Of a DNA stretch of 64,000 nucleotides, positions 18,012 to 27,677 are shown one piece after another (position 1 is the stretch's first letter; each line of letters opens with the position of its first letter). The stretch is taken from assembly GCF_001884185.1 (NCBI RefSeq), contig NZ_MAOE01000102.1:30780-94779 (forward strand), in the 5' to 3' direction. The translations under genes and the position numbers were made by a program. The notes beneath the pieces were generated by a model, which worked only from the letters and a program-made list of their open reading frames with translations, searched no databases and was not told the origin of the DNA. This stretch comes from Bacillus albus. Lineage in GTDB: Bacteria; Bacillota; Bacilli; Bacillales; Bacillaceae_G.

Positions 18012-18414
18012 TATTGACACCTCTTTAATATGTAACGATTAGTTGTATTTATTATTTTTAGTTGATGTAATTTTATTCATAAATTTAAACAACTTGGGAA
18101 TAAAAATTAATAGTACTGAGCAAAAAGTAGAGGTGATTTGTGTGGAAATCTAAGTATCGAGTTAGAATTGAAATTTGAATGAATATAATAAAAAAGAACC
18201 CTTGATAGGCTCTTTTTTATAGTTGGTAAATATGTTAACAACAATAGATGGCATTTAAGATAGTAATTTAGATCACTTTAAGTTAATCAGCTGAATTTTG
18301 TAGGAAGAATTCTTTTTTCATATCATAATGCTCGATAAAAAAGGAAATTACAATTATTTGGGTGTTCTAGTGTAATTGAACTTTGCACGCTAACAAATTT
18401 TGTTTAGGGACAAA
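18012..18414. other. Intergenic region upstream of the ger operon
   Basis: AT-rich, presumably with the forespore promoter of the ger operon on the minus strand. A weak A/T-flanked hairpin at 18191-18220 is the only other structure. No gene is supportable. Confidence 0.35.
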
Positions 18415-18678
18415 ATGTTTTTTTCTGAATTAACAGAAAAATACATGTACAAAATTCCTATTGGTTATTATGGTAGGTATCAAATATTTCTTTGGCCTTA
18501 TTTTCTTGATATTACCGTACGTTTATATGTTTCTAAGGGAAAGAAATACTTTCAGTCGTATTACCATCTATTGTTTGATTATGATGGTAACATGAAAATG
18601 AAACGTTTACAACCGGAAAATAAAGAAAAAATATTAAATTACGACTTTTTTCGACATCTTTTCTGTGTTAATATCTAA
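18415..18678 (+). CDS. Small hypothetical protein, aromatic-rich
   Basis: 87 residues from the ATG at 18415, preceded by TTAGGGA; a TTG start adds five residues. It is rich in Tyr and Phe (YMYKIPIGYYGRYQIFLWPYF) and basic, and no family is recognised. A perfect 17-bp hairpin follows the stop directly, supporting a transcribed gene. Function unknown. Confidence 0.45.
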   Translation: MFFSELTEKYMYKIPIGYYGRYQIFLWPYFLDITVRLYVSKGKKYFQSYYHLLFDYDGNMKMKRLQPENKEKILNYDFFRHLFCVNI

Positions 18679-18680
18679 TA

Positions 18681-18726
18681 TTTTTATAGGAAAAGGTGGA
18701 GTAAAACGTACCTTTTCCTATAAAAA
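18681..18726. terminator. Strong bidirectional terminator
   Basis: A 17-base perfect inverted repeat (TTTTTATAGGAAAAGGT and its complement) around a 12-base loop, with A and T runs on the flanks. Confidence 0.8.
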
Positions 18727-18864
18727 AGTTGTGTAGGAATTAGAAATAATTAAAGTCGTAATAATAGCTTAAAATATAATTCAATGAATTTGAGCCCAAA
18801 ATCATGGGAACGATTGCTAACGTTATAATTGAATTTTTGAGCTGTAAGAGTTTTAAAAATATGG

Positions 18865-19908
18865 TCAAACTTTAGTCCACTTTGCGTTTCTTCCTTTTGT
18901 AACTAGCTTAATATGGCCAAATAATTGCAAGGAATTTAAAGCCTTACTAATTGTACTCTCTGCAATGTCTGGATATGTGTTACGAATACTTTCCTTAGTA
19001 AAGGGTTGCTTTTGTTTAAGTATAAAATCCTGAATTCTCTCAACTTTAGTATGTTTACATATAGAATCTAGAACGGTGTTATGCAGATCTTTGTAAGCCT
19101 CTAATATAATAGTTAAAAACGTTTTTAACCAAAAGCTACTATTATGTTCCTCGCAGTACCAATTTACCGAAGATTTATAAATCGAATTGTAATATTCAGA
19201 TTCATTTTTCTTAATATACTTATCCAAACATACATATTTTACAAATGTATGTCCACTCTTAATTAGCAACAACTGCATTAACATAAATGCTAGCCTGCCA
19301 TTACCTTGATTGAAAGGGACTATGCAATAAAAATTTAATATAAAACGAGCTATTAATAAAAGCGAATGTAGCCCCTTACTAGTATTTAATGAGTTGTATT
19401 GATCACATAATTGCTCCATAAACTGTGGAATGAGTTCATGTGGAAGAATGCGGTAACTATTCAAGTGCATTCCATGCTCAGGAATACCTGGAATAATAAA
19501 AGATTTTTCACGCCATTTGGCACTGTCAGAGGTAAGGTAATGTATTAGTTGAAAATGTAATTCCTGTATAGTTGCTGGATTAATTGATAAAGTACAGGAG
19601 TTTTTATGTACAAAAGAAAGTGTTTGATAATAACAAAAAATAGCATCTTCCGAGATATTTTGAGGTACTATATCATCTAAAATAAGTTCTTTTAATCTTT
19701 TATGAGGAACTTTTACATCTTCATAAATAGTTGTGAAATTTTTTATGTAATGTAGTGGTATAGTTCTTTCCAAATTATGAAATATGTCAGGGTTTTGTTC
19801 CTGATAAGCAGCTAATTTTCCTTTGAATTCGCTAATTTCACTTATTAAATTGATTAACCTCCTTTTTAATTCAATATTTTTATACTTATCATCAAAAAAG
19901 TCTCTCAT
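18865..19908 (-). CDS. Fic-fold protein with degenerate active-site motif and C-terminal wHTH
   Basis: 347 residues. Residues 180-260 follow the Fic domain pattern, but the catalytic loop reads IVPFNQGNGRLAF (196-208) where active enzymes have HPFxDGNGRxxR. Val197 replaces the catalytic His, Gln201 the metal-binding acidic residue, and Phe208 the last Arg. The usual autoinhibitory GSSTRIEG-type segment is also missing; the N-terminal EISEFKG helix of this subfamily remains. Residues 285-347 form a winged helix (IQDFILKQKQPFTKES...STISKALNSLQLFGHIKL). Active relatives transfer AMP or phosphate to target proteins; this one is probably inactive and may bind DNA or a partner. Start ATG with GGGGGAAC upstream. 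Reading frame intact, so it is not obviously decaying. Confidence 0.75.
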   Translation of the reverse strand: MRDFFDDKYKNIELKRRLINLISEISEFKGKLAAYQEQNPDIFHNLERTIPLHYIKNFTTIYEDVKVPHKRLKELILDDIVPQNISEDAIFCYYQTLSFVHKNSCTLSINPATIQELHFQLIHYLTSDSAKWREKSFIIPGIPEHGMHLNSYRILPHELIPQFMEQLCDQYNSLNTSKGLHSLLLIARFILNFYCIVPFNQGNGRLAFMLMQLLLIKSGHTFVKYVCLDKYIKKNESEYYNSIYKSSVNWYCEEHNSSFWLKTFLTIILEAYKDLHNTVLDSICKHTKVERIQDFILKQKQPFTKESIRNTYPDIAESTISKALNSLQLFGHIKLVTKGRNAKWTKV

Positions 19909-20762
19909 TTTTGTTCCCCCTGTAACCCCTTAACACGTTGTTGCATATGTCTTTCCATTCTAAAGGTATTTCATGACATCATTGTGAAATAACGACATTT
20001 TTGTTTTGATTTTAATCGTGTTTTAGCATCTATATTTTCATTTGAAAATAAAAATATAGGAATGATAAAGAAGAATCGTTAGGATTCAATTTTAATAGGC
20101 ATAATCCTAACATCAAATGTACAAATGTACAATAAAAAAATAAAAAATATAAAAGAATCGACTTTTTTAAAAGATTATTAAGTAATTGTGGCTATAGATA
20201 TGTTTTAGTTTTAGAGTAAATATTGAAGTGGTAATAAATTTTTCATGGTTGAAAAAATAGATAAACTATTAATTTGTGAAAGTTATGTGCCTAATCTCTT
20301 CATTTGCTATTATGAGAATTCTAAAATTAAATCTAAACGAGCTTAATTTTCTATATTTAGCATAAAGATTAGGGGAGTAAGTTGAAGAAATGTATCATTA
20401 AATATAGAAATATGTAACGTTTCATAATTGTATTGTAAAATATTTTGACATAAGTTAATTTAAATACTAGGTACAGGAACATTTAATAAAAATTTAGTAA
20501 TGTACCCTTTAAAAGTTTCACCCTAAAAACGTTAGTATTTATTTAAACCTCAAGCATACTGAATTTTTTCCTTTGTTTCTGTACCTTATTAGGTAAAAAT
20601 AATACAATAAATTGGTAGAATGTTATAGGGGAAATTGGATTTTTAATTCTCTTTTTCTTATCTTACATAATCAATCTCTTGATGAGTTGTTTAAAATAAG
20701 GATTAACAGGGTAGGAGATGACTATTAAAAAGGACTATAAAGTTAAGTTGGATAAACGATCA

Positions 20763-20840
20763 GGGAAACGAAAGGTTACTTTCGTCGTGTAACTGAGAAG
20801 CTCCCACTTTATGTTTTGCTAAGTGATGGGTAGTTCATTC
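20763..20840 (+). mobile_element. Orphan tnpB-element right end (omegaRNA-like), plus strand
   Basis: About 75 bases including GGTTACTTTCGTCGTG and GAACTGAGAAGCTCCCACTT-like sequence, ending GGGTAGTTCATTC. It repeats the block at 474-540 in opposite orientation with only scattered differences. No left end and no tnpB gene are near. The bases following the end are unrelated to those at the other copy, as expected of an insertion boundary. Confidence 0.6.
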
Positions 20841-21063
20841 TGCCTGGTAATTTTAATATATGAGTTTGAACATCCTGAAGGTAATCAATATATAAATTAC
20901 ATTAGTTATGTGGTTATAGGAGTAAATGTCTAAGATTAAAGGGTTTGTTTGCATTCATCATGTGAATATAAGTAGATTATTTATTGTGTTTTTTAAGGTT
21001 TAGAAAATATGTGTGAATTTAGCTTTAGAAATGACTTATTTGCAAGTTGTATAATAGAAATGT

Positions 21064-21110
21064 AAAGTCTGGAAGAAACTGATATTATCAGTTCCTTCCA
21101 GACTTTTTTA
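21064..21110 (+). terminator. Hairpin with T-run
   Basis: Twenty-base arms AAGTCTGGAAGAAACTGATA and its near-complement, two mismatches or fewer, followed by TTTTTT. No gene precedes it, so it may belong to a lost gene or to an unannotated small RNA. Confidence 0.7.
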
Positions 21111-21386
21111 CTTTAAAAGTGAATTTTTTCTACATAAGGTTTAATATATAATTCTTTAAATTAATATTTGAATTTTTTGTGAAATTAATTGAGGTTTTCA
21201 TCCCTCTATTAATACATAATGTTACAAAATAGACTTATTGTATTTATTTTATTTTTATATGAGATTAAAAATAATAATAAACGTACCAATGTATGAGAGA
21301 TATTAGTATATTTAATAGCAATTTGTTCGTTTATCTCTATATTGCTATTATATTAGCGATAACAATAATATATTGGGGGGACAAGA

Positions 21387-22763
21387 ATGAATTTAAAATT
21401 AACATCTAAATTTGAAGGATTAAGAAAAAGTAAAAAAGGAATTGGTGCCTGTATTTTAGCTGCAGGGGTGACGGCTATTACAATGATACCTCAAAGTGCG
21501 TATGCACATGGATTTGTTGAAAAGCCAAGCAGTCGTGCTGCTTTATGTAGTCAGAATTATGGAGCATTGAATTTAAATTGTGGAAATATAATGTACGAAC
21601 CTCAAAGCCTAGAAGCACCTAAAGGATTCCCAGATGGTGGACCGATTGATGGGAAAATCGCTTCGGCAGGAGGACTGTTTGGAGGGATTCTTGACCAACA
21701 AACATCAAATCGTTGGTTCAAAAATACGATTAAGGGTGGAGCAAATACATTTACATGGAAATATACAGCTGCACATCCTACAAGTAAATGGCATTATTAC
21801 ATTACAAAAAAGGGATGGGATCCTAATAAACCATTAACACGTGCTGAATTAGAACCAATTGGAACTGTGAAACATGATGGTTCTGCCGCATCAAATAATT
21901 TAACACATACAATTAATGTACCAACTGATCGAAATGGTTATCATGTTATTTTAGCTGTATGGGATGTAGCAGATACGGCCAATGCGTTTTATAATGTAAT
22001 TGATGTAAATCTAGTAAATAATGAAACTCCCGATACAGTAGCTCCAAGTCAACCAACTGGATTAAATGCGTCTAAAGTTACTGCCAATAGTGTTGCACTA
22101 ACATGGAAGGTTTCTACGGATAATATAGGTGTAAAGGAATATCAAGTGTTACGCAATGGGGAAGTAATTGATACGGTACCAGGTACAACATTTATTGACA
22201 AGAAACTAAAAGCAAATACGGAATATACCTATACAATAAAGGCGTTAGACTCTGCTGGAAACATATCAAAAGAAAGTGAAGAACTAAAGGTTAAGACAAC
22301 AAATGAAATCCCAGATATAGAAGCTCCGACTCAACCGAAAGGATTACATAGTATGAGTACAACAGCAACAACTGTTGACTTGATGTGGAGTCCGTCTGAA
22401 GATAATGTAGGCGTAGACCATTATATTGTATATAGAGAAAGCGCTGGAGTTATGAATAAAATTGGGACAACGGATAACACATCCTTTATGGATAAAGAAT
22501 TGAAGGCTAATACATCGTATAAATATGTAGTGACGGCGGTTGATTTAGCTGGAAATGAATCTAGTAGAAGTGATATTTTGAATGTAACAACAAAGTCAGA
22601 GGATTCCACATATGAAAAATGGGATGCAAGAAAAGCATATACAAAAGGTGATAGAGTAGTACATGAAGGAAAAGTGTATGAAGCAGTTCAAGATTATCAA
22701 GGCAATGGTGACACAAATTGGATTTTTGCCCTATCGCTTTGGAAGCCAGTTTTGAATAAATGA
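21387..22763 (+). CDS. Secreted AA10 lytic polysaccharide monooxygenase with two FnIII domains and a chitin-binding domain
   Basis: 458 residues. Signal peptide to Ala40 (AYA), so the mature chain starts with His41. The copper histidine brace is His41 and His130 (TAAHPTSKWHYYIT). The AA10 catalytic domain ends near residue 210 (FYNVIDVNL). Two fibronectin type III modules follow (about 220-310 and 315-405), then a CBM5/12 domain (415-458) with aromatic binding residues (YEKWDARKAYTKGD, WIFALSLWKP). The enzyme oxidatively cleaves crystalline chitin outside the cell, helping attack on fungal or insect chitin. ATG with GGGGGG upstream. This four-domain layout is known in B. cereus and B. thuringiensis chitin-binding proteins. 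Confidence 0.9.
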   Translation: MNLKLTSKFEGLRKSKKGIGACILAAGVTAITMIPQSAYAHGFVEKPSSRAALCSQNYGALNLNCGNIMYEPQSLEAPKGFPDGGPIDGKIASAGGLFGGILDQQTSNRWFKNTIKGGANTFTWKYTAAHPTSKWHYYITKKGWDPNKPLTRAELEPIGTVKHDGSAASNNLTHTINVPTDRNGYHVILAVWDVADTANAFYNVIDVNLVNNETPDTVAPSQPTGLNASKVTANSVALTWKVSTDNIGVKEYQVLRNGEVIDTVPGTTFIDKKLKANTEYTYTIKALDSAGNISKESEELKVKTTNEIPDIEAPTQPKGLHSMSTTATTVDLMWSPSEDNVGVDHYIVYRESAGVMNKIGTTDNTSFMDKELKANTSYKYVVTAVDLAGNESSRSDILNVTTKSEDSTYEKWDARKAYTKGDRVVHEGKVYEAVQDYQGNGDTNWIFALSLWKPVLNK

Positions 22764-22819
22764 TAAGTGGGAAAATGTAGTTAACATTTTTGGGTTTTTC
22801 TTTGAAAGTAAAGGGTCGT

Positions 22820-23205
22820 TCCAAATTTGAACTACTCACCACTTAACGTCCTTACGGATTGTTTGAAGTGGGAGATTCCTGCGAACACCGATGTATCCAA
22901 CAGTTATCTTAGCAGGCTCTGCCCGTAGTCCCTACGGTGAAAACATAAGTATCTTGTACGTTGACTCACCACGCTTCCTACTTTAGCTTGGTTTTCGCAA
23001 CTTCAGCAAACGCGGGGCGAAAGAACGTTGAAGATTTTACGGTTGCAACGTTTTTCTGCAACCAACCTCATCTCTTCAGTTTTCAAAGAGCAATCTGTAC
23101 AAGTATATGGTAGCAAACATGTTGGCGTATGCCAACCGACATTCATCTCCCACCTAAAATTGGTGTTTCACACCTTCACACTTTTGAGGAAGGAGTCTTC
23201 TGTCG
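22820..23205 (-). mobile_element. Deletion derivative of a tnpB-type IS200/IS605 element, both ends but no gene
   Basis: The minus strand begins near 23200 with AGAAGACTCCTTCCTCAA, then AGGTGGGAGATGAATG, the same left-end signature as at 62999-63070 in front of the intact tnpB gene. It ends near 22825 with GGAATCTCCCACTTCAAAC and GTGGTGAGTAGTTC, the right-end signature. Only about 200 bases lie between the ends, so the tnpB coding region has been deleted and a non-autonomous unit remains. The 62-codon plus-strand frame inside it is fortuitous. Confidence 0.7.
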
Positions 23206-23254
23206 GAAAACGATAAATTTAATCACCATCCTAATGTTTACGAAATGAAATCAG

Positions 23255-23306
23255 AAAAGAATCCCAATGGTATTCCATCAAAAAGGAACTCCAATGGGAT
23301 TCTTTT
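23255..23306. terminator. Terminator, PI-PLC side
   Basis: AAAAGAATCCCAATGG and CCAATGGGATTCTTTT arms with flanking A and T runs; it works for the minus-strand PI-PLC gene that ends at 23312. Confidence 0.75.
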
Positions 23307-23311
23307 ATTTT

Positions 23312-24721
23312 CTAATTTGTAATAGCGTATATTTTCACAGTGAATTTGCTAGTGGCACCAATTGGACTTGCGATATAATATTTTGTATTTGAGTAAGCCT
23401 CAGTCCTAGATCCATGTGAAATATTTTTCCAACGAATAGAATCGGTACCTAAGGAAACATCAATCATTACATTGAAAGCGATAGTAGAAGGATGATCTTT
23501 CTCTGAAGGCTCAATAACCCATTTTAATTCTTTAGTTCCTACAGGTAAATTATCAATTTTAAAGTTTTGACTAGAACGATTTTGTTGTCCAGATAAAGGA
23601 CTAGATTCGGATGGGATTTGCGAAATTAATATCTCTTTTTCATTCGAATGTACACCATTTAATTTAATGATACTATCAATTAAACCTGGACCAGGAAAAT
23701 CAGCTGCGATAATACCAGAATGTCTAATTCCACCTTGTTGTAAGAGTTCGGTCCCAAGTGTATTCATCCCACCATAATATACTTGCCCATTTCTATCGCG
23801 GGGGAAATCACTCCACGCATTAGTGTCATTCGTTTGAATTAACTTAGGGCTACTATCAGTATTTCTATTTTCTTTTCCGCTTGCAACAAACCAAGGATAT
23901 ACATTATTTAAAAATGAGGCTGCACCACCTGTACCACTAAAATGGTTAAGATATATTTTTCCATTATTAAAGTTAGTATTTGCACTTTGTAGATGAGTTT
24001 TTATCGCATTCCATTTTTCATATATTTCGTCTGGTCCGCTTCCAATTTCAAATTTATCTTGTATATTCAAACTATCGTAATCAATACCGTACAATTGAGA
24101 GGATGTAAAGTTTTGTAAGACTACAATTTTACCTCGGATATCTCCTAAAGTAGGGTTGTTTCTGTCTATAGCTGGTACGGAATTAGGATCCCAAAAATAT
24201 GAAGCATTAACGTTTTTATATTTTGAAAATATTTCCTCAAATGATGGAGATCCAATTTCAGGTGTAGTTTCTTCTTTTAAGCGCATTAAAATTGTTTCAG
24301 TTGGATAATTTTTTAAAAATTGAATTGCATCTTTTAATACATCTTCAAACACTGCTTTTTGATTTACAATGCCATGGTACATTGCAAAAGAATCTTTTAC
24401 ACGTTTAACGCGCATATCTACATATCGAATTCCAGAATTTAATTGTTGAGGTAGACTCATAGTTTGATTTCTTGTCAAATTTTCATCAAGAAAACTTGCG
24501 CCATGTAAAGCCATTGTACCATGAGTTCCTGGAATAGATATTTCACTTAATTTTGTTGAATCAGCTACTTCTGACATCCACGATGGGTTTTGATAACCTA
24601 GATTGGGTTCATAGGAATAACCTGGATGACTCTCAGCTAAAATAGTAGATGGTGCACTTAAACTTGCTAGTGTAAAACAAGTGAGGATGCTAATTTTAAA
24701 GGAATTTTTTATTTTGTTCAT
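23312..24721 (-). CDS. Secreted phosphatidylinositol-specific phospholipase C with C-terminal extension
   Basis: 469 residues with a signal peptide to about Ala29 (ILAES). The PI-PLC X domain holds the catalytic histidines His67 (IPGTHGTMAL) and His116 (MYHGIV), plus VDMRVKR and ETILMRLKEE. The enzyme cleaves phosphatidylinositol and GPI anchors. The classical B. cereus PI-PLC is about 329 residues; here about 125 extra residues follow (from about 340), a Ser-rich linker then a beta-rich domain (SSQNFKIDNLPVGTKELKW ... KFTVKIYAITN), possibly a membrane- or carbohydrate-binding module. Hence it is a paralogue of plcA rather than plcA itself. No perfect PlcR box was found upstream. GGAGAG precedes the ATG. 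Confidence 0.88.
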   Translation of the reverse strand: MNKIKNSFKISILTCFTLASLSAPSTILAESHPGYSYEPNLGYQNPSWMSEVADSTKLSEISIPGTHGTMALHGASFLDENLTRNQTMSLPQQLNSGIRYVDMRVKRVKDSFAMYHGIVNQKAVFEDVLKDAIQFLKNYPTETILMRLKEETTPEIGSPSFEEIFSKYKNVNASYFWDPNSVPAIDRNNPTLGDIRGKIVVLQNFTSSQLYGIDYDSLNIQDKFEIGSGPDEIYEKWNAIKTHLQSANTNFNNGKIYLNHFSGTGGAASFLNNVYPWFVASGKENRNTDSSPKLIQTNDTNAWSDFPRDRNGQVYYGGMNTLGTELLQQGGIRHSGIIAADFPGPGLIDSIIKLNGVHSNEKEILISQIPSESSPLSGQQNRSSQNFKIDNLPVGTKELKWVIEPSEKDHPSTIAFNVMIDVSLGTDSIRWKNISHGSRTEAYSNTKYYIASPIGATSKFTVKIYAITN

Positions 24722-25130
24722 TTTATCTCTCCTGACCTTTACATAATAGCTATAATAAGATGGTTTTTGACTATATTTATTGTTTTCTATTCCTAATGTA
24801 ATGAATTTTTGTAATTGAAAAAGGGGTAATGAGCTAACTTGAGATTTTATAAATTTACTGTAATGAATTGTATCTAATAGCCAAACGGATTCTTAAAGAA
24901 TAGTAGCATAAAAAGGTGAAAAATAAGCTTTTTGCTGTATTGTATACAAACAAAACAGAAGCCTTAAAAAGACTTCTATTTTGTGACATATTATGAATGA
25001 TAAGGTGGTTAATAAATTAAGATAATGTGAGTGAGCGGTAAAAATCTATTTATAGCTGTTTCAGGAATTTCTTATAACAAGGCTATTCAGGAAAAGTGGT
25101 CCCTACAATGCTAATAAAAATTAAAACATA
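24722..25130. other. Intergenic region upstream of PI-PLC
   Basis: No gene supported. A modest hairpin at 24955-24983 (AGAAGCCTT...GACTTCT) may terminate a transcript. No consensus PlcR box (TATGNANNNNTNCATA) was seen. Confidence 0.4.
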
Positions 25131-25700
25131 CTATTCATTAAAACTTAGACTAACTACGGTTGCGATAGATTGGGCTGCATGTTCCCAGCTTCCATCTATA
25201 ACTTTACCAATCTGCTGCCCAAGTGTATTTAAATCATTTGGATTAACTGGAATTCCATTATACGCAGCAAGAATTGATAAAAGTGGAGCAGCAAATGGTG
25301 TCCAACCACCTCTATCAATATTAAATACAGGCTTATCTACTACTTTTCCATCTTGCACTGTAAACTCATAATAAAATTGATCATCTGGACGGAAACTTAA
25401 ATGATGAGAAATTTGTCCCTTAACATATTTGTTTCCTCCACCTAGATTTACTACTTCTATTTCTTTTACGTTAAATTCATGCTCAAATACTTTTATTTTT
25501 TTGACTTCTGGACCATTTAAGGCAGCATTAACAGCTGTTTCTAAATTATTTTGTGCTAATGGTTGAATACTCATTTGTGCCTCTTTTTGTTGGATAGGAG
25601 CCTCTTTTTCTGCAGCAAACACTGATGTAGTAGGTAGTGCGCCTGTAGCTAATGTAGCTGTAAGTGCTGTTGTCATCATGATTTTTCTTTTCATCTTCAT
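25131..25700 (-). CDS. Secreted hypothetical protein
   Basis: 189 residues with a clear signal peptide (MKMKRKIMMTTALTATLATG, cleavage near AFAAE at about residue 30). The mature part starts with a Gln/Glu-rich linker, then a mixed domain: KIKVFEHEFNVKEIEVVNLGGG, HHLSFRPDDQFYYEFTV, and a helical C-terminus with RGGWTPFAAPLLSILAAYNG. No family recognised. AGAGGGAGAAAAACT precedes the ATG. It lies next to other exported proteins (PI-PLC, LPMO), so an extracellular role is likely. A TTGTGCA/TGCACAA inverted repeat at about 25754-25783 upstream could be regulatory. Confidence 0.65.
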   Translation of the reverse strand: MKMKRKIMMTTALTATLATGALPTTSVFAAEKEAPIQQKEAQMSIQPLAQNNLETAVNAALNGPEVKKIKVFEHEFNVKEIEVVNLGGGNKYVKGQISHHLSFRPDDQFYYEFTVQDGKVVDKPVFNIDRGGWTPFAAPLLSILAAYNGIPVNPNDLNTLGQQIGKVIDGSWEHAAQSIATVVSLSFNE

Positions 25701-26237
25701 AGTTTTTCTCCCTCTCTTAAAGTTTTGATATATAATCTTTTAAAAACTGACATTGTGCAATATTTTATTTCATAATGCACAAAAAAATGGTTTAAGAATT
25801 ATGTCAGAGAATTAAAATTAATTATATATGTATTTAAGATGATATCTATCTACACATATTTTTTCAATTTTTAGACAAATGTAATGGTAATGACTTCTTA
25901 AGAGTCAATTTTGTACCTTGTTTATCTATAGAAATCTTATAAATAAACTAATTTTATAGTGAATGTAATATATTTGATATCAAATTTCTTACATAATGCT
26001 ATAAAATTTCACAATTTTTTATTTTAAAGAATGGAGCAATAGGGATTCTAATTGCAAGGGATACGGGAATAGCCTAATCAATTAGAGTTTGAAAGAATTC
26101 TATTCTTAGGATTCCCTCACTTCTAAATGAAGTGAAAGAGGGGGTAGTTCAAGATAATGAGAAAGAATCAAAGATATGATGTATTGAAAGAAAAGAGAAA
26201 AGAGCGTAATAATTTTCCGAAAAAGGGATGATCTATA
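25701..26237. other. Intergenic region, no gene
   Basis: AT-rich. Contains the seven-base inverted repeat near 25754-25783, presumably part of the promoter of the preceding secreted protein. No other supportable feature. Confidence 0.4.
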
Positions 26238-26432
26238 TTGGGAATTGATAGTGCAATGGTTTGTGTCTTATTTATCCTAAGATTCCTAGCAATAGAGCTA
26301 GGAGTATAGTTGAATTCGTTCATTATTTTTATTATTTTCTCACGTTTTTCTGAATTTACATAAGGATGATTATTTAGAACTCTTGAAACGGTAGCATTTG
26401 ATACATTACATAATTTAGCTATTTCATTAATT
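26238..26432 (-). pseudogene. Decayed LacI-family regulator, DNA-binding fragment
   Basis: The minus strand encodes NEIAKLCNVSNATVSRVLNN followed by HPYVNSEKREKIIKIMNEFNY and TPSSIARNLR, the helix-turn-helix and hinge of a LacI-family repressor. The initiator region is missing (a stop precedes Ile-Asn-Glu) and there is no effector-binding domain, so about 60 residues remain of some 330. Too short to appear as a normal reading frame. It meets the SLH fragment head to head at about 26430, so a rearrangement joined two broken genes here. Confidence 0.7.
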
Positions 26433-27102
26433 TAGTACCTTTACTATTTGAGGATGAAAAAGGGAATTATATGGCATTTAAACTTCACAATGATGGTACT
26501 GTGAAAGAAATGATACATTGGAACTCTGGCAGCTCAGCGGCGAAGTTAAGTGAGCCTGAGAGATTTAAAGACGTAGATGAAAATCATCCATATGCTAAGT
26601 TTATCGATCCTTTACATCAATACGAGGTATTACAAGCAAATAAGGAGGAGAATTTCACTCCAGAAACTTTTCTTACACGAGCAGAATTTGCATATTGGTT
26701 ATCTCAAATTGCTTACTTTACACCACCTTCAAAAAAGAACCAGTGTTTTCTGATGTGAAAAATCATCCGTATGCACCACATATTCAAAAGTTATATGAAT
26801 TTGGTATTTTATATGAAAAAGAAGGGGAACAATTCCCTCCAGACCGTGCAATTACTAGACAGGAAGCAGCATGGATTACCTGGCAGTATTTAAGAATGTT
26901 AGGGGCGCCATCTGCAGAGGTAACTTTAAAGGGAGAAACTGATGATTGGGCAATAGAATCCGTGAAAAACATTGTAGGTCATCGCTTAGTAGGGCCTGAG
27001 GTTCTATATAATGAAGATGGATCAGCAGATTATCTATCAAAACAAAGTATGAAACGACAAGATGCAGCTGCATTGTTATTTTACGTTTTGTTATCTAGTT
27101 AA
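26420..27102 (+). pseudogene. S-layer-homology (SLH) domain protein, 5'-truncated and frameshifted
   Basis: Two overlapping frames make one protein. The first (to 26758) has RFKDVDENHPYAKFIDPLHQ and the SLH-like FTPETFLTRAEFAYWLSQIA; the second continues with EPVFSDVKNHPYAPHIQKLY and ITRQEAAWITWQYLRML. The join is the A-run at 26731-26736: seven As instead of six would restore one frame. Upstream the frame is open to about 26410 without a proper start, next to the LacI fragment. SLH domains bind the pyruvylated secondary cell-wall polymer. No signal peptide survives, so the 5' end is lost. Confidence 0.65.
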
Positions 27103-27289
27103 TTTGTATTGAGGTAAATTTAACAAAAAGAAAAAAATCTAAAGAGCTTGCAATAATACACAGAAAAAGATTAGTCTTCGACCAATGATTTATCGTAACA
27201 AACAGGGAGGGATTAGTTATAACCATACTCCAAATCTTAAGTAGAGCTGTTATTAGAAGGATTTCTTAAGTGTTTTGTAATGTAAGGAT

Positions 27290-27312
27290 CTCCTTTCAGG
27301 GGAGCTTTTTTT
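27290..27312 (+). terminator. Small terminator
   Basis: CTCCTTTCAGGGGAG followed by a T-run; the stem is short. Confidence 0.5.
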
Positions 27313-27364
27313 ATTTTATTATTAATAATTTCATGTACCGTAATTATTAATAATAAAATAAAAA
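27308..27364. repeat. 23-bp perfect all-A/T inverted repeat
   Basis: Left arm 27308-27330, right arm 27342-27364, separated by 11 bases (TCATGTACCGT). Every base pair in the arms is A-T. A candidate cruciform or protein-binding site between the SLH remnant and the TetR operon. Confidence 0.85.
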
Positions 27365-27677
27365 TCTACAACAAGGGGATTCTATCCAAGTTAGGTAAGG
27401 CTAGGTCACAGTAATACATTAGTTACCAACAAATAGGATACATAAAAAATTGTATTTAACTTTTTTCCTAGAAAAGAAAAAAGTTAATTTATATAAATGT
27501 TTACACAACAGCTCAATTATAAAAATTACCGACCGCTCACATCGTTGAGGGACTGGAAAACAACAAAGACGTTCTTAAATGTATGTAAAAACTTTAATAA
27601 CAAAGATAAAAAAGAATAGGTAATCGGATATGTCGAAAGGATTAAATTGATATTAAAAATTGAAGGTGATACCATAA

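Larger units (their letters stand above)
19909..21386. other. Long AT-rich intergenic region
   Basis: 1.5 kb without a supportable gene. It contains a nine-base inverted repeat GTTAGGATT/AATCCTAAC (20080-20113), the orphan tnpB-element right end at 20763-20840, the hairpin at 21064-21110 and the promoter region of the LPMO gene. Confidence 0.5.

Noticed and set aside
23028-23216. 62-codon plus-strand reading frame
   Set aside because: It lies entirely within the deletion derivative of a tnpB-type element, on the strand opposite to the element, and has no ribosome binding site.
24722-24830. PlcR box for PI-PLC
   Set aside because: No TATGNANNNNTNCATA match; the nearest A/T palindromic patches have too many mismatches.
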